In this document: positions 46,025 through 57,230 of the stretch, piece by piece
Layout: every line of letters begins with the position of its first letter
Position numbering within the stretch: position 1 is the stretch's first letter
From: Acanthosoma haemorrhoidale
Taxonomy: Eukaryota > Arthropoda > Insecta > Hemiptera > Acanthosomatidae
Reading direction: 5' to 3'
DNA length: 64,000 bases
Assembly (NCBI GenBank): GCA_930367205.1
Contig: OV884012.1
Location: 38,207,520-38,271,519 of the forward strand
Made by a program: the position numbers and the translations under genes
Notes under the pieces: model-generated
Seen by the model: the letters and a program-made list of their open reading frames with translations, nothing else
The model's database searches: none
What the model was told of the DNA's origin: nothing

Positions 46025-48596
46025 TTTGCAGTGAATAGTTGCTGTAATACATATAAATCTAAACCAAAATCGTATCAATAAAACAAATGTTTATTACAGT
46101 ATAGTAATAGAACTTAAAAATAACACTAACATAATTAAATTCTTAAACAAACGAAACTAAAAGTAAAAAATAAAGAATAGGTTACTCTCAATTGAAATCA
46201 CAAATCAAAACAGGAATATGTGAATTCCTAATCAAACAATTCAAATTTATTAACATAGAAACTATCATTAACTAAAAGTAATAAATCACTTCTTAGCATC
46301 ATCAATGAAGTAAAATATTAATTTTTTAAATGGAAAGGCAGATTCCATAGACTGGTACTAACAGTTAATTAAAAATAAAAATAAACTACCGAGCGTAAAC
46401 AATTAGCAATTTTTGATACACGACATAACCAATTTATTTGTGTTGTCGGTTCATGTTTAATTATTATTTGGTTTTGTATTACCGTGTTGACGTTTTATGT
46501 TTATTATACATGTATTGGAGAAACCTCATCGCACGTATTATGGTTTACAGAAAATTATTAACGATTCATAACGAAAAGTATTCGTTCATGGAAACAGATT
46601 ATCCAAAATACACATATTACACTACAAGTTCATACTGGAAGTTGATATGCGCGAACTTTCCACTGAGAATCGACTTAAGCTTGTAAAAATACATGCCTAA
46701 TATTTATCATATTTATCGGTAAACAGATATATATAATACTCACAATCAGATTCATATTTTCTGAGACAGTTAGATGTTACATAATCTTTACCTGCTTTTA
46801 TTAATTCTTGTTAGAATAAAATTTAAACCCTTTTTAGCCCCTTATAACTTTTCTTTTCTTTATTTTTTGATTTTAAATCAAAAATGGTTTGTCTCAACCG
46901 TTTTTAAATTTAAATAAAAAAAAAACTTAAAATAAAATTTTTTGATTATTTATTTGGGTTCTCCTTCGTAAGTACAGCCCTTTATTTCCGAAAACGTTTA
47001 ATATTAATTAAAAAAGAATTGAAAGCCAAAATAATTCTAATAGGGAGCAAATGTTTGATTTTTTATGGCAAAAAGTGCAATACTTTTTTTGTGGAGCATT
47101 GTAAATGATGAAAAATTACAATATCTGTTTTATGGATCCAAGATGATTCTCAATGATCCATTCACAGGACCTCACTACTCAACTCAGATTTATTTACCAC
47201 ATCTCTATTAGGGTTCGATTAGTATTTCCCCTTTGCTTGCGTGCTTCAGGGTTACAACCATCCTTAAATACGCAAGAACAAAAAAATTGTTTGCAAGAAA
47301 TTGGTTCCTTGGTATATCATTTCGCTCGAGATTAGAATGTAATGAACAAAAAGACGAAGGAAGATTATTATTGCCTACTCGAGGTTCCATGCTATAACTT
47401 GTTTTGATCACGTGCGACAAAATAAAACAAAGCATCTCTAGTGGCCTTAGTGTTATTAGATGGAATGGAAAAGTATTACTATTACGATTGCTACGTAGTA
47501 CGATATTCTTTATTATCTTATAGTTACTGACGTAGAATAGGGCTTATGGGAGCAGTATTGGGAGAAAATCCGTGATGAATTAGTCACAAGCGGAGTCCCC
47601 CAAAGGCCCAAACGGTAACAAGGAGGATACGTGTCCCACTTTAGCGAGTTTCAGTTGTTCGGTATGCGTACATTAAAATTGATATGTCGTAAGATCGGGA
47701 TGATTTTGAAAGAAAATCGACTGAAGAATCAATAAATGTGAAAAACAATTCTTACATTCCTAACATCACAATATTCCTCAAAATTCACATCACCTGACCG
47801 GTAATAACCGATAATAATTAAATAAGAACATAATTAATTAAAAAAAATAATAGATCGATCAAATTTATTTTTGAATTAAGAAAATTATTTACGGTATGAA
47901 TAATTTTGTTTGACCACTAATCTTTACTAAGGTAGTACAAAACAATATTTTCGTTATAGTTTTTTCATACTAGTATAGATATCCGTGAAAGAGTTACTAG
48001 TTTTTAATTGAAGGGAAATCTTGTCGTTAAATCACTAAAATGTTTAAAGTTGGTAAGTGGTTCAGTAATAAAATATAATGCAGGACGTGGTTCGAGTGAC
48101 CGAACAATGTGTGGAAGGCCTCTTGAAACTATTCAAAAAACTGTAGAGTGGTAAGGCTGAAATCTGTTACTAAAGGGGCGAAAAAATCGGAGTGTCGGGA
48201 AACTCATGATCACACGTACAAGTGTAAAAATGGTATACCTACCTTTCATTGTAGAAGGGATTAATAGCGAGAAATGGGTTGTATAGGCGAGAATGGAGAG
48301 TGCAATTGGAACTACAGGAAAGGCTATTGGTGAGGTTTCTAAGAATTTTAAGAAGAAGGATTGACTAGAGTTTTAGAGATCTGAATGTTTCGTGTTTACA
48401 GGTGGTTTTAATCTGTCACCCAGTTTTAAGTAGTTTGGATTGTCAATCCAATCTGGTCATCGTAGCATTGATTTGTAAAATTGAAGTAATTTCAATTGTA
48501 CCTGAAAAAACGACAGTTACCTTGTCGTTTTATTACTACTTAGATGCTACTCGTCACGTATATACATAAAACAATTACCATTATCAGACTACTTAC
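46025..48596. other. AT-rich DNA below the orphan exon
   Basis: If the orphan exon at 48,597 starts a minus-strand gene, its next exons would be expected here. I found no segment with convincing C1, C-X3-C or C-X8-C codons between splice sites. No transposable element was recognised. Confidence 0.45.
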
Positions 48597-48656
48597 GACC
48601 CATGATAGCAGCAGCACCGCACTGGTAAGCAATAAAGGTGACCTCATGGTGAACAT
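48597..48656 (-). CDS. Orphan signal-peptide exon, candidate fourth OBP gene
   Basis: On the minus strand an ATG opens 20 codons (MFTMRSPLLLTSAVLLLSWV) and meets a strong donor, gtaagtag, in phase 0. The leader has a basic N-region and a ten-residue hydrophobic core. Its length, strand and phase equal those of OBP-1 exon 1, and it sits between OBP-2 and OBP-3 in the same orientation. An in-frame stop lies seven codons upstream, and TATAATATAAA lies about 60-70 bases upstream. Downstream exons were not found. It could be the start of an unrelated secreted protein or a relic. Confidence 0.5.
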
Positions 48657-49859
48657 CAGTGATCGTCTGGTTTAGTAATAACTCACTGGATTTCCCACAG
48701 TTTATATTATATCCCCTATTGGCTAGAGCTAATATTGGCTCAGATAGGGGAGGTACTGACCCCAGATATTGGGCCAAGGAGATACAAGACCGTAGATAAA
48801 CATTTGATGGATATATTGACTGAAGGATTACTTAACGTATTTCTAATTGTGATATGACCAGAAAAAAAAGCACAGAGAAAACTATTAATCATAAATTAGT
48901 AGATCAAAAAGCCAGTGACCTAATATTTTTCCCGATCAGATGAATTTTTTTCATGAGTTATGAACTAAATTAATTTTTTTTTAAATACATATTGTACATA
49001 TATACCATACACAGTATGTAAATACATACATACTATATACAGTACATATGGATATAGGTTGGACTGCATTTAAGTCAAAGTAATTAACTAACTCCATATT
49101 CATACATACAGCATATTTATCCTCTGACTTTTCAATGCTTGCAACATCAAAGTTGCCTCAATCACCTGTGGTGGTAAATCATACAATTTTTTTTGTTTCG
49201 TAAGATTTGGATGCAATTTGAAAGGCCCGAACCAACTGCTGACACAATTCACTACTGGGTCTCATCATATTAATATTTTTTTAGATCCATTTCACAAGCT
49301 TTGAAATTCCCTCATGACTCGAAAGAACTCTTGAAAGAATTGATTTGGGTAGGAAAGTGATGGCGGTATTTCTGAAAAATGATTGCAATTGCAAGAAATA
49401 GATTGTATGAATGATGATGATAAAATCAAACAACAATATAGCTGGTTCAAGAATCAAAAAATGAAAATCAAGCTAGTAGCTCAACTGCTAAGTAGAAATT
49501 TGACAAATGCTTTGAAGTATTGTAAAGCAAAGTATTGTAAACATTCTCGGCTTTGAAAACTGTGACGGTAAAATCAAATTGATTACAATTTTTAATGATT
49601 AGTTTGCGTTCTGAATTCGAGAAGTATTAGAAGAAAATATTTGAAACAAGCAATTAATGAACAAAATGAAGTTGAACTTTTTCTCATGCTGAAGAAGGCA
49701 GAAAATTACATTTGATGCCTACAAGAAAAAAATGGCAGACTGGTACTCAATGGCTCCCAGAAAACTGGTTTTATGGTTTTTCTTATTTGTATCAACAATA
49801 TTCGCAATATGTATGACAGACTGGTAAAACAGGACAAATTATTGAAGTATATACCCATA
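48657..49859. other. AT-rich DNA without recognised genes
   Basis: Nothing convincing on either strand. The last few hundred bases may be the eroded N-terminal part of the transposase remnant that follows. Confidence 0.4.
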
Positions 49860-50280
49860 TACATAATAAGTCAAGATGAAATTTAGAAAGATTGTTCGGT
49901 TATATCAGAAGGAGAGGAGAGAATAATGATAACCCAAGTGCTTTTGCGTTTTGCCACTTGTTCAGAAAACAATTGTTTATAAACACTTGTATGAAAGTGA
50001 TGCTATCAGCAAAAACGCAATAACACAAAACAGATCTTCTTGGATTGGGCTTTGGGAGTAAATTAAGCATTGAAGATAAAACAAATTTATTTACGTCTAA
50101 ATCAAGTATATTGGAGTTAAAAGTTCCAGGAGAAAGCGGATGGGAACACGCCCAGACCAATGGAACCAGTTTTTTCAATTATAGTTTTGGACGTTGTGAA
50201 ATACATCGCAGGATACGTTGTGAGAAGCCTAGGGAGGAAAATAAAAAGTGAAGAATGTTCAATGCCCATCACCATTGACA
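49860..50280 (+). mobile_element. P-element/THAP-like transposase remnant
   Basis: The plus strand reads LERLFGYIRRRGENNDNPSA then FCHLFRKQLFINT (49,878-50,000), the conserved C-terminal block of P-element-type transposases. After a frame change it reads LDVVKYIAGYVVRSLGRKIK then SEEC (50,180-50,255), another hallmark of the family. Catalytic domains and terminal repeats were not found. Confidence 0.65.
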
Positions 50281-50729
50281 ACGGGAACAGCTTTTTAATT
50301 TAATTTAACCATGAATTTGGTCTCCACTGAAAATAAAACAGTGGAGGATTGATTGCAGCCGGTAAAACAATTTTTAAGATGACCGCATTGAAACCCAACT
50401 CAAAACCAACATCAGCCATTACTCCGACAATTTACTTACCCATCGCTCAAATATCAGCTTCTTCATAGAATCACCCCACTTCTCAACTGCTGGAGAAGAC
50501 AATCATAGATACTGGTTAATTGAAAGCTTTGGAAAAAAAAAAATTTCAGTATTTGAATAAAGAAATACATCCATGACCAAAACCAGAACATTAAAGAACC
50601 ACAAATTAGGCAGAAGCTGAAAAAAATATTTCATTTCAAACGAACTATCGTCAAATGTGTTTGATAATATTTAAATGTTAAATAATAAATGCTAGGGAAT
50701 TAATTATGTTATTGTTAAATGGTAAAGAT

Positions 50730-51212
50730 TATTATTATTATTTGTTCCGGCATTTGTGCACCGCGGCCTCAGTGAGACCTATTGTGCGCCGTCCATATCC
50801 CTGTCCTATATATGTGACAGGCCCACGGCCTTTGCAAATCTGAGGATACTGAATGGATCGATCAGTTCACATAGTTTGGGGTCTACAATGCGATCACTAC
50901 CAAAGTGAAGGTATCGTCTTCTAGCTAAGTTATCACAGTCACATATTATATGACGTGCCGTTTCTCCCTCTTTCTTGCAGAATCTGCAGATTGGTGGTCC
51001 CACTATCCCCAAATTAAAGAGGTGTTTATTTAACCGACAGTGACCTGTATAGAGTCCTGTCACACTTTTGAGTGTCCACCTGTCCATTGATAGAAGTGCT
51101 GAGCTTCTTCTCTTACAGGGTCCATTAAGAAACAGTTTCGAGTGTTCCTGTTTCTTAGTTTCTCTCCAAGAAAGTCTTGCCTTGTCCATATTAATTAAAT
51201 TGTCCATATTAT
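50730..51212 (-). mobile_element. Family A retrotransposon, 3'-terminal fragment A3
   Basis: On the minus strand about 380 coding bases match the end of family A ORF2 (GLYTGHCRLNKHLF, then CRFCKKEGETARHIICDC), with the 3' UTR and an (AAT)n tail. GTAAAGAT occurs just outside both ends (50,722-50,729 and 51,213-51,220), probably the target-site duplication. The first roughly 25 bases at the 5' end do not match family A. Confidence 0.8.
50806..51186 (-). pseudogene. Family A ORF2, last 127 codons
   Basis: The frame is open from the truncation point to TAG. It has the HSKLFLNGPCKRRSSALLSM segment seen in A2, not the variant sequence of A1. No functional domain is complete. Confidence 0.75.
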
Positions 51213-51220
51213 GTAAAGAT

Positions 51221-52800
51221 AATAATATGCTAATGTTAAATAAATATTGAATGACATAAGGTTAAAAAATTTCATGATTTGGATTATATAGAAAGAGAGA
51301 CAGAGAGACATTGAAAATCTATTATTCGCACCTAGGTTTTATTTATCTATTTTCTACGATTTATTTTCTTATTGAATTAAAAGTAATAATAGTAGATAGG
51401 CAATTTTATTTTTTTTTTGAGTATAAAAAATTCATTACATACTTAATATACACACACACACACATAAGTATATATATACCACACAAGTATATCGTCTATC
51501 GGATTTAGATGATTAAATAAAAGAGAACGAGAGTAAAGGGAAATGATATATGAACAACGGCTAGGCTTAAACTGTCTTTATTCCGCTTCTAGTCCTCTAT
51601 ATATGTTTACAGCCTTTGTTTACATGGGGCTACGTGGCATTAGGCCTAACATTGCCATACCACGAGCCATAACTCATATATATATATATATATTGTTTAT
51701 TTTTGTAAAACCTACCTCTGTCACAATAAAATAATCGCTGAACCCTGGTGAAGATAGAATAAATTACGTTAGCTTGTTATTTAAGAGACAAGGTCGCAGA
51801 TGGATTGTAGCATGAGATCATGGATCGTAGCATTAAATGAATCTGTATGAATATAAATATATATATGCATAATATATGTTGGGCCCAATTCAAAACTATT
51901 TTAAGCTAATTTATGTGACAATAAAACAAAAAAGAACAAACCAAAAAAATGATAAAATATTAACCATATTACATTATTGTAAAATGTGATTTAATGGATA
52001 AGAAAACATTCATGCCTTTTCTCTACAATTTTTCTGCTAAATTGAAGTCAGGCATATCACAGCTTCTGCACGTGGGAAATTTCCCAATCTGATGTTCCAA
52101 GGGAAGCACATTAATTATGCAATTAACTGATCGAGTAATTCACTCATGATTTTCACAAGCGATTTCTTCTACTTCTGCATAATGGATTCAATCATCTCGC
52201 CAGTGCTTGGGGTGCCACCTCATTTCACTTATCCATGTTTACTTCAAGTAAATAACTAAATCACAAAAACACAAACACCAAGTCGTAAAAATGTCAAGTT
52301 AATATTTTATCACGTGGCAACTGTGTGTTTTTCACCAGAAAATTACATAGTTTACGAACACCCCTACGTTCGCGTTTCACGCATGTCAGTGTAAATGGTT
52401 AGAAATTGAAAAATGTCTATATATTAAGTGCCCTATCAAACAATGAAATGAAAAATATAATAACAAGAACATTTAAAGAGCCCTCTAAACTTATAAAACT
52501 ATCACAATCCAAATAAGAAAACTTGAGACCGCGAACCCCAAAGTACATAACCTTTTTAACCAGCATGTAATCGGCCTAATACTCCTTTTTTTTTTCTAGG
52601 TCATGGTAAGAAGGGCCATTGATGCCCGAATTAGGTTGTTTAAAAAGTAATTATAAATACTTTACTTAAATTAACTTAAATATTACACTTATTTTACTCG
52701 CTAACCCTCATGTTGTCCCAGATAAATTCTAGCTTGAACTATCGATTAATTTATCGTAATCAACAACTCAAAGTTAGCCTGATCGAGCTCATTTAAAATG
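51221..52800. other. AT-rich DNA with short microsatellites
   Basis: An (AC)n run near 51,450, TA-rich stretches near 51,470-51,490 and 51,677-51,692, and a T-run near 52,590. No coding sequence or element was recognised. Confidence 0.5.
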
Positions 52801-52809
52801 TGGTATTGA

Positions 52810-53200
52810 AGCTGTCGGGGACTCACAAGGGGGCTCAGTTTATACCTGATTATCCCCCAAACCGTCCGGATCCCAAAGGCGAGTGTGAACCGGAGAGAGG
52901 CAGACTGGATTTCTATGGAGGTCCCTGCTGGTCTTATTTTCAGAGGCCAAGGCAATCGTCGTCCGCGAGGGAGAGGTCTCTCCCAAGGAGGTACTAGTTT
53001 TAGCGAAACGAAGGCAGAGAATCTCACTAGGAAGGTGTGAGGTCTGCCAAACGCCGGGCTATAACATAGCAGGTTAGGAAAGAGAGATGCAGAGGTAGTT
53101 GAAATGAGAAGTCCATGGTTTGAGTAGAGCAGTAGGCGCCAGTGCAGAGAGAGAGAGAGAAGTGTGTTCAAGGTCCCGGCTGCTTGATGTCTCAGGTCTG
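52810..53200. other. GC-rich patch beside the 3' end of element D
   Basis: About 390 bp of clearly higher GC than the surroundings, with a GA microsatellite near 53,147-53,162. The minus-strand 172-codon open frame covering it has no recognised domain. It may be a fragment of an unidentified element, perhaps the target into which D inserted. Confidence 0.4.
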
Positions 53201-54007
53201 ATTTTTTTTTTTTTTTGTAATTTGGAATTACAGCTGTCTCCTCGTGCTGCATTCGCAGATGCATATTAAGGAGTGCATAAAATATAATACTTTCAGATTG
53301 TTGTTAATAAGTCCAATACACATACACTCACTAGGTGATGAGGCTCACCTTCAGTTTGCAAAACACTAACACTAAAACCTAAACCTAGAACCTAAGACTA
53401 AAGCGTTCCAGCCGCGACAGCGTCCTGCCATCGATGGGGGAACGGAGCGGGGGTTATCGTGTTTAACACCGGGTTTGTCAAGTATTGCAGGCAGTCGAAA
53501 AATTTGATATATCTACGTTGGATGAACTCATCCACCGTAGGCAGCTCAAAGATCTCGTGAAGCTCACTGTTGCACCGCTGCTCGAATGAAGTACCTCTGA
53601 CCACTTTCATTCGTATACCGTTTTGGAATTGTTGGAGTTTCTTAGCTGTTGTATACGTCAGATAACGAAAAAGCGGTGCACCGTACAGCAGAGTAGGCCT
53701 GAGTATGCTCTTGTAGATCGGTAGCTTGAGAAGCAGTGATAGATTGGGGAAAGTCAATAAGTGCGTAAGCCGGTAAGACTTCGTGCGTGTTTGCTTCAAC
53801 TTCTTCGTAAAATGGTTACTAAAATGGAGATGTCTGTCCATTTTAATTCCCAGATATACTAGGTTGTTAGCTGGTGAATTTTCCTCCGTTCCTACTATGT
53901 AACTAGTAGGTAGTGGGCTTTTTCCCTTTTGGAAAGAGAAAATTACACAGTCAGTCTTACCCGCGTTTACAGAGATATTGAGTCTCCCCAATCTCTCACT
54001 GATCTGG

Positions 54008-54204
54008 TTACAGGCTACTTCAGCCTGTCTTAGAGCTACCTTGGCACTCATGCTGCTACTGTACACCGCTATGTCACCTGCGAAAGCAGTAACTGTGGTA
54101 TTTTTGTAACGGGCTCCGACAATCTCAGACGTGTATACGTTGAATAGTACAGGGGATAAGACGGCTCCTTGGGGTACTCCACAGGTCAGTGGCACAGCTT
54201 CGGA
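54008..54204 (-). repeat. 197-bp inverted repeat, native arm in RT
   Basis: This arm encodes the GVPQGAVLS to EVACN part of RT on the minus strand. Its reverse complement occurs at 55,117-55,313 with no difference that I can find. The spacer is 912 bp. Confidence 0.88.
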
Positions 54205-55116
54205 GAAGCTATCACCCACCCGCACCCGCAACGATCTGTTTTTCAGGAAGCTAGCCAGAATTGAATAGAGTTGTTCCGGGCATTCCCGGTCGCAGAGCAT
54301 TTGACAGTGTCCCGTGAGACACCGAGTCGAACGCTTGGTTGCAATCAATGGAAATCATAGCCGTGGCTTTGTTTCTATTCATATTACGGCTAGCTTCTGA
54401 CTGTACCTTCAGAAGAGGGTGCTCTGTGCTCATACTGGATCGGAATCCAGTCTGCTCGGGCGGAATGATGTCGTTTTCCGAGCAGTAATCTTTGAGATAA
54501 TTCAAAAGAATCTTCTCAAAAATTATTCCCATCTGAGGTAACAGGCTGATCGGGCAGTAGTGGGCTGGGTGATCTCCGCTCTTGGCTGGCTTTAGTAATA
54601 GGAACAAGATGGCTTGTTTCCATGTGTCAGGAAAGTACCGCAATCTTATACAAGAGTTGTATAAGTTTGCTAGTTGTACTATCCCTCTCCTCGGCATTTG
54701 TTTGAGCAGCACTGTATCCCGTCGTGACCTGGTGCTCGATTTCCCTGACACCGGCGAAGAATCGCCTTGAGCTTCTTCGGTGATACAAACAATGTGGTTC
54801 TGTTCAGCATGTACCGGAGGAGGCATGTGGTAGTATCCCGTCCTAGCCGTTATGTCCCTAGCGTAATGGTCGGCCAGTTTTGTTGCCTGTTGCTCAGCAG
54901 TCAGAACATTGTCGCCTTCGTGAAGACGGACAGTGGCTGTCTTGCCTTTTGTAGTCTTCAACAGCTTCCAAAACTTTCTGTGATCTCCGTGAGTGCTACG
55001 AAGTCTCTCATGCCACTGCGCTGTTTTCCAGAGTTTCATCAAGCCCCGGATCTGCGTGGTGAGAGAATTTACCACGACCTTGGCTTGCTGATCTCTCGTC
55101 CATCTATTCTTCCAAG

Positions 55117-55313
55117 TCCGAAGCTGTGCCACTGACCTGTGGAGTACCCCAAGGAGCCGTCTTATCCCCTGTACTATTCAACGTATACACGTCTGAGATT
55201 GTCGGAGCCCGTTACAAAAATACCACAGTTACTGCTTTCGCAGGTGACATAGCGGTGTACAGTAGCAGCATGAGTGCCAAGGTAGCTCTAAGACAGGCTG
55301 AAGTAGCCTGTAA
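55117..55313 (+). repeat. 197-bp inverted repeat, displaced arm
   Basis: An exact inverted copy of 54,008-54,204, now reading on the plus strand, including the FAGD mutation. The right-hand 10-15 bases (GCACAGCTTCGGA, minus strand) may also be native linker sequence, suggesting microhomology at the junction. Confidence 0.88.
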
Positions 55314-55954
55314 TCATTTTAGGAACCATCCACTGCATACAGTACTGGCCTGTGATCAGCCGTAATAAAGTCAAGGGCGGTGCAACTGGTGATACGGTGT
55401 GGTTGTTTTGTCAGAAGTAAGTCAATCGTCGAGGTATCTTGCGGGTGACCTCTTTGTCGAAAAGTGAAAGTCTGGGGGTGAACGACCATATACGGCGTTC
55501 TCAACAGGAGTCTCCCAGCCATGTTTGTTGCGGTGTTTATACCACATCGTGTGTCTCGCATTGAGATCTCCCACCACCCAGTGGTTAGATCTCTGCGAAC
55601 ATGTGTGTAGCAGGGCTGAGTACTCCTGGAGAGACGCGTACGGTCTCCTGTATAGAGTGGTAAGGTAAATGGGTCTCCCCAAATTTACCTTAACTGTCAA
55701 GTGGTGAAGCTTGGGATCAGTTGTAGCCAGTGGTGAAGCCACTTTCTTCCAATTGATACCAAGGCGTATAGCAATTAGAACGCCTCCGTAACCGTTAACC
55801 CTTCAATGGCAGTTGAATTACGTTTAATGTGAATCGATTGTGTAGATAGTGTCTGTCAAAACTACAATATCTGGTCGGTAGAGCGCTAGCAGCACTTCTA
55901 CCTCATGTATTTTGGTCAGGAGACCATCAACGTTAAAATTTAATACTTGGTGAT

Positions 55955-56905
55955 CTACCATTGTTGATGTTTTCCAGATAGTATAGCTATGAACATTTGG
56001 CTACAGAAGTCTACTAGGGCAGTTACCCATTTCGGTCCGCATTCAAGGTCTTGACGCTGATCGTTTGTTAGAAACTTTAGCCTAGGATCTAGGTATTTAC
56101 AATTGATGTTTTCCGAAGTTTCTTCCGAAGTTCTGGGGGCCGTTCTCGAAGAGGTGGGGGCCACTCTCGACGTAAAGGGGGCAGCTCTCGACGTGGAGGG
56201 TGCAGCTCTCGACGTGAAGGGGGCAGCTCTCGACGTGAAGGGGGCAGCTCTCGACGTGGTGGGGGCATCTTGGTCTTCGTTACTGTACTGGAACAGCTTG
56301 TAGAGCGGGTTCTGCCAAGCATTTGTAGATGGCGGTGGAGCCGACCGCATCATTGGCTCGTCCTGGTTTCGTCTCTTCTGCTGTGGCTGCAGTTTGCTTG
56401 TCGGTCTATCTCTGGCGAGAAGCTCCTTTCTCTTCACGCAGCCTCTGTACGACGCCCGATGAGCCTCACCGCAGTTGGAGCACTTGAACGGGGCTGAATC
56501 ATTCCTTGGACATTGCGCTACCTCATGGGGTCCCGCACATCTGACACACTTTAATTTCCGGCCGAAGTGGTTTCGTGTGTGGCCGAATTCTTGACATCGA
56601 TGGCATTGCGGGGCGCCTCTCTGTTCCTTGAACGTCACGACACGAACTATGACGTGGTTAATGGCGCGTATCTTTATCATGCCGTTTAGGGTGACGCTTG
56701 CTGGGGCAGTCACAAGCACTGGCGAAATGTCTTCCTTTCTTCCCGTTGGATCGCTTTTCCTGAGGCATCGCACATCTACGACTTCCGGTATTGCTGCAAA
56801 TACCGTAGCTTTGATTTCTTGAATGTCCTCTTCAATATCTAATCCAAGGATCAACAATTTCTTATGTTTTATACTGCCTCTTGGGGCGAAGGTCTCTGAC
56901 TCCAT
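55955..56905 (-). CDS. Family D ORF1 (gag-like protein), intact
   Basis: A 316-codon frame opens with ATG. After an N-terminal part (KHKKLLILGLDIEEDIQEIK) comes the PRE-C2HC-like region, then zinc knuckles CHRCQEFGHTRNHF (its last Cys replaced by Phe), CVRCAGPHEVAQC and CSNCGEAHRASYRGC. Then a Pro/Ser-rich tail holds at least six copies of a seven-residue unit, TSRAAPF and variants. It would bind element RNA. The lost Cys in knuckle 1 may weaken it. Confidence 0.75.
   Translation of the reverse strand: MESETFAPRGSIKHKKLLILGLDIEEDIQEIKATVFAAIPEVVDVRCLRKSDPTGRKEDISPVLVTAPASVTLNGMIKIRAINHVIVRVVTFKEQRGAPQCHRCQEFGHTRNHFGRKLKCVRCAGPHEVAQCPRNDSAPFKCSNCGEAHRASYRGCVKRKELLARDRPTSKLQPQQKRRNQDEPMMRSAPPPSTNAWQNPLYKLFQYSNEDQDAPTTSRAAPFTSRAAPFTSRAAPSTSRAAPFTSRVAPTSSRTAPRTSEETSENINCKYLDPRLKFLTNDQRQDLECGPKWVTALVDFCSQMFIAILSGKHQQW
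56150..56262 (-). repeat. 21-bp tandem repeat in family D ORF1
   Basis: Units of 21 bp (plus-strand core GCAGCTCTCGACGTGAAGGGG) repeat about six times with small changes, encoding TSRAAPF-type heptads. All units keep the frame. Confidence 0.8.
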
Positions 56906-57011
56906 TTATGATAGGTATGTGCCCCGACAATGCACTATGTTCAACAGAAGAGGTACAGAGGTTTCATAACAAATTAGTCAAGTTTTCAGAGTTCGAGCGG
57001 AAACCAAGCAA

Positions 57012-57190
57012 GCGTCACCGAGTAAAGGTCGCGAGAGACCCGCGAGGAGACTGACGAGGAGACTAGCGAGGAGACTAAGAGACTCATTTCCAGGGCCAGG
57101 AGCCCTGGCTTAAGGCGTCACTGAGTAAAGGTCGCGAGAGACTCGGAGGTGGATGAGGAGACTGACTAACTAACAGGGCCAGGGGCCCTG
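57012..57190. repeat. Two-copy imperfect tandem repeat of about 100 bp
   Basis: The block GCGTCAC-GAGTAAAGGTCGCGAGAGAC appears at 57,012 and 57,115, each followed by GAGGAGACTGAC and GGGCCAGG-GCCCTG-CTTAAG. The second copy is shorter. It lies just upstream of family D ORF1 on the minus strand. Confidence 0.7.
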
Positions 57191-57230
57191 CCTTAAGTAC
57201 CCTCTCTACTTCCGGCTGGGAGGCTGCGAG

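Larger units (their letters stand above)
53398..55790 (-). pseudogene. Family D ORF2 (EN-RT), rearranged and mutated
   Basis: Endonuclease pieces: NLGRPIYLTTLYRRPYASLQ, VVGDLNARHTMWY, TFRQRGHPQDTSTIDLLLTK and FITADHRPVLYAVDGS. Linker: WKNRWTRDQQAKVVVNSLTT. RT: LLLKPAKSGDHPAHYCPISL, QTGFRSSMSTEHPLLKVQSE, ISIDCNQAFDSVSH, CGVPQGAVLSPVLFNVYTSE and AFAGDIAVYSS, where the catalytic YADD has become FAGD, losing one aspartate. A frameshift occurs near 54,300. DNA between the endonuclease and linker has been replaced by an inverted copy of an RT segment. Confidence 0.82.

Noticed and set aside
46285..46325. Minus-strand YFIDDAKK followed by a stop, resembling the end of an OBP C6 exon
   Set aside because: No cysteine at the required position and no acceptor or C5; most likely chance.
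46735..46785. Minus-strand segment KDYVTSNCLRKYESD with splice-like ends, considered as a C1 exon
   Set aside because: AT-rich, weak acceptor context and no partner exons; indistinguishable from chance.
47740..47800. Minus-strand segment with NFEEYCD between AG and GT, resembling a C5 exon
   Set aside because: The following residues give no C6, and the exon would be only 38 nt. Not enough to place it with the orphan leader exon.
48060..48145. Plus-strand 22-codon reading beginning MQDVVRVTEQC
   Set aside because: Too short, with no leader, splice or family support.
48589..48777. 62-codon minus-strand open frame as a gene
   Set aside because: It overlaps the signal-peptide exon in another frame; the leader plus donor reading explains the DNA better.
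52746..53264. 172-codon minus-strand open frame
   Set aside because: No domain, leader or splice context, and it runs across the poly(A) of element D into GC-rich DNA of unknown origin. Open by composition only.
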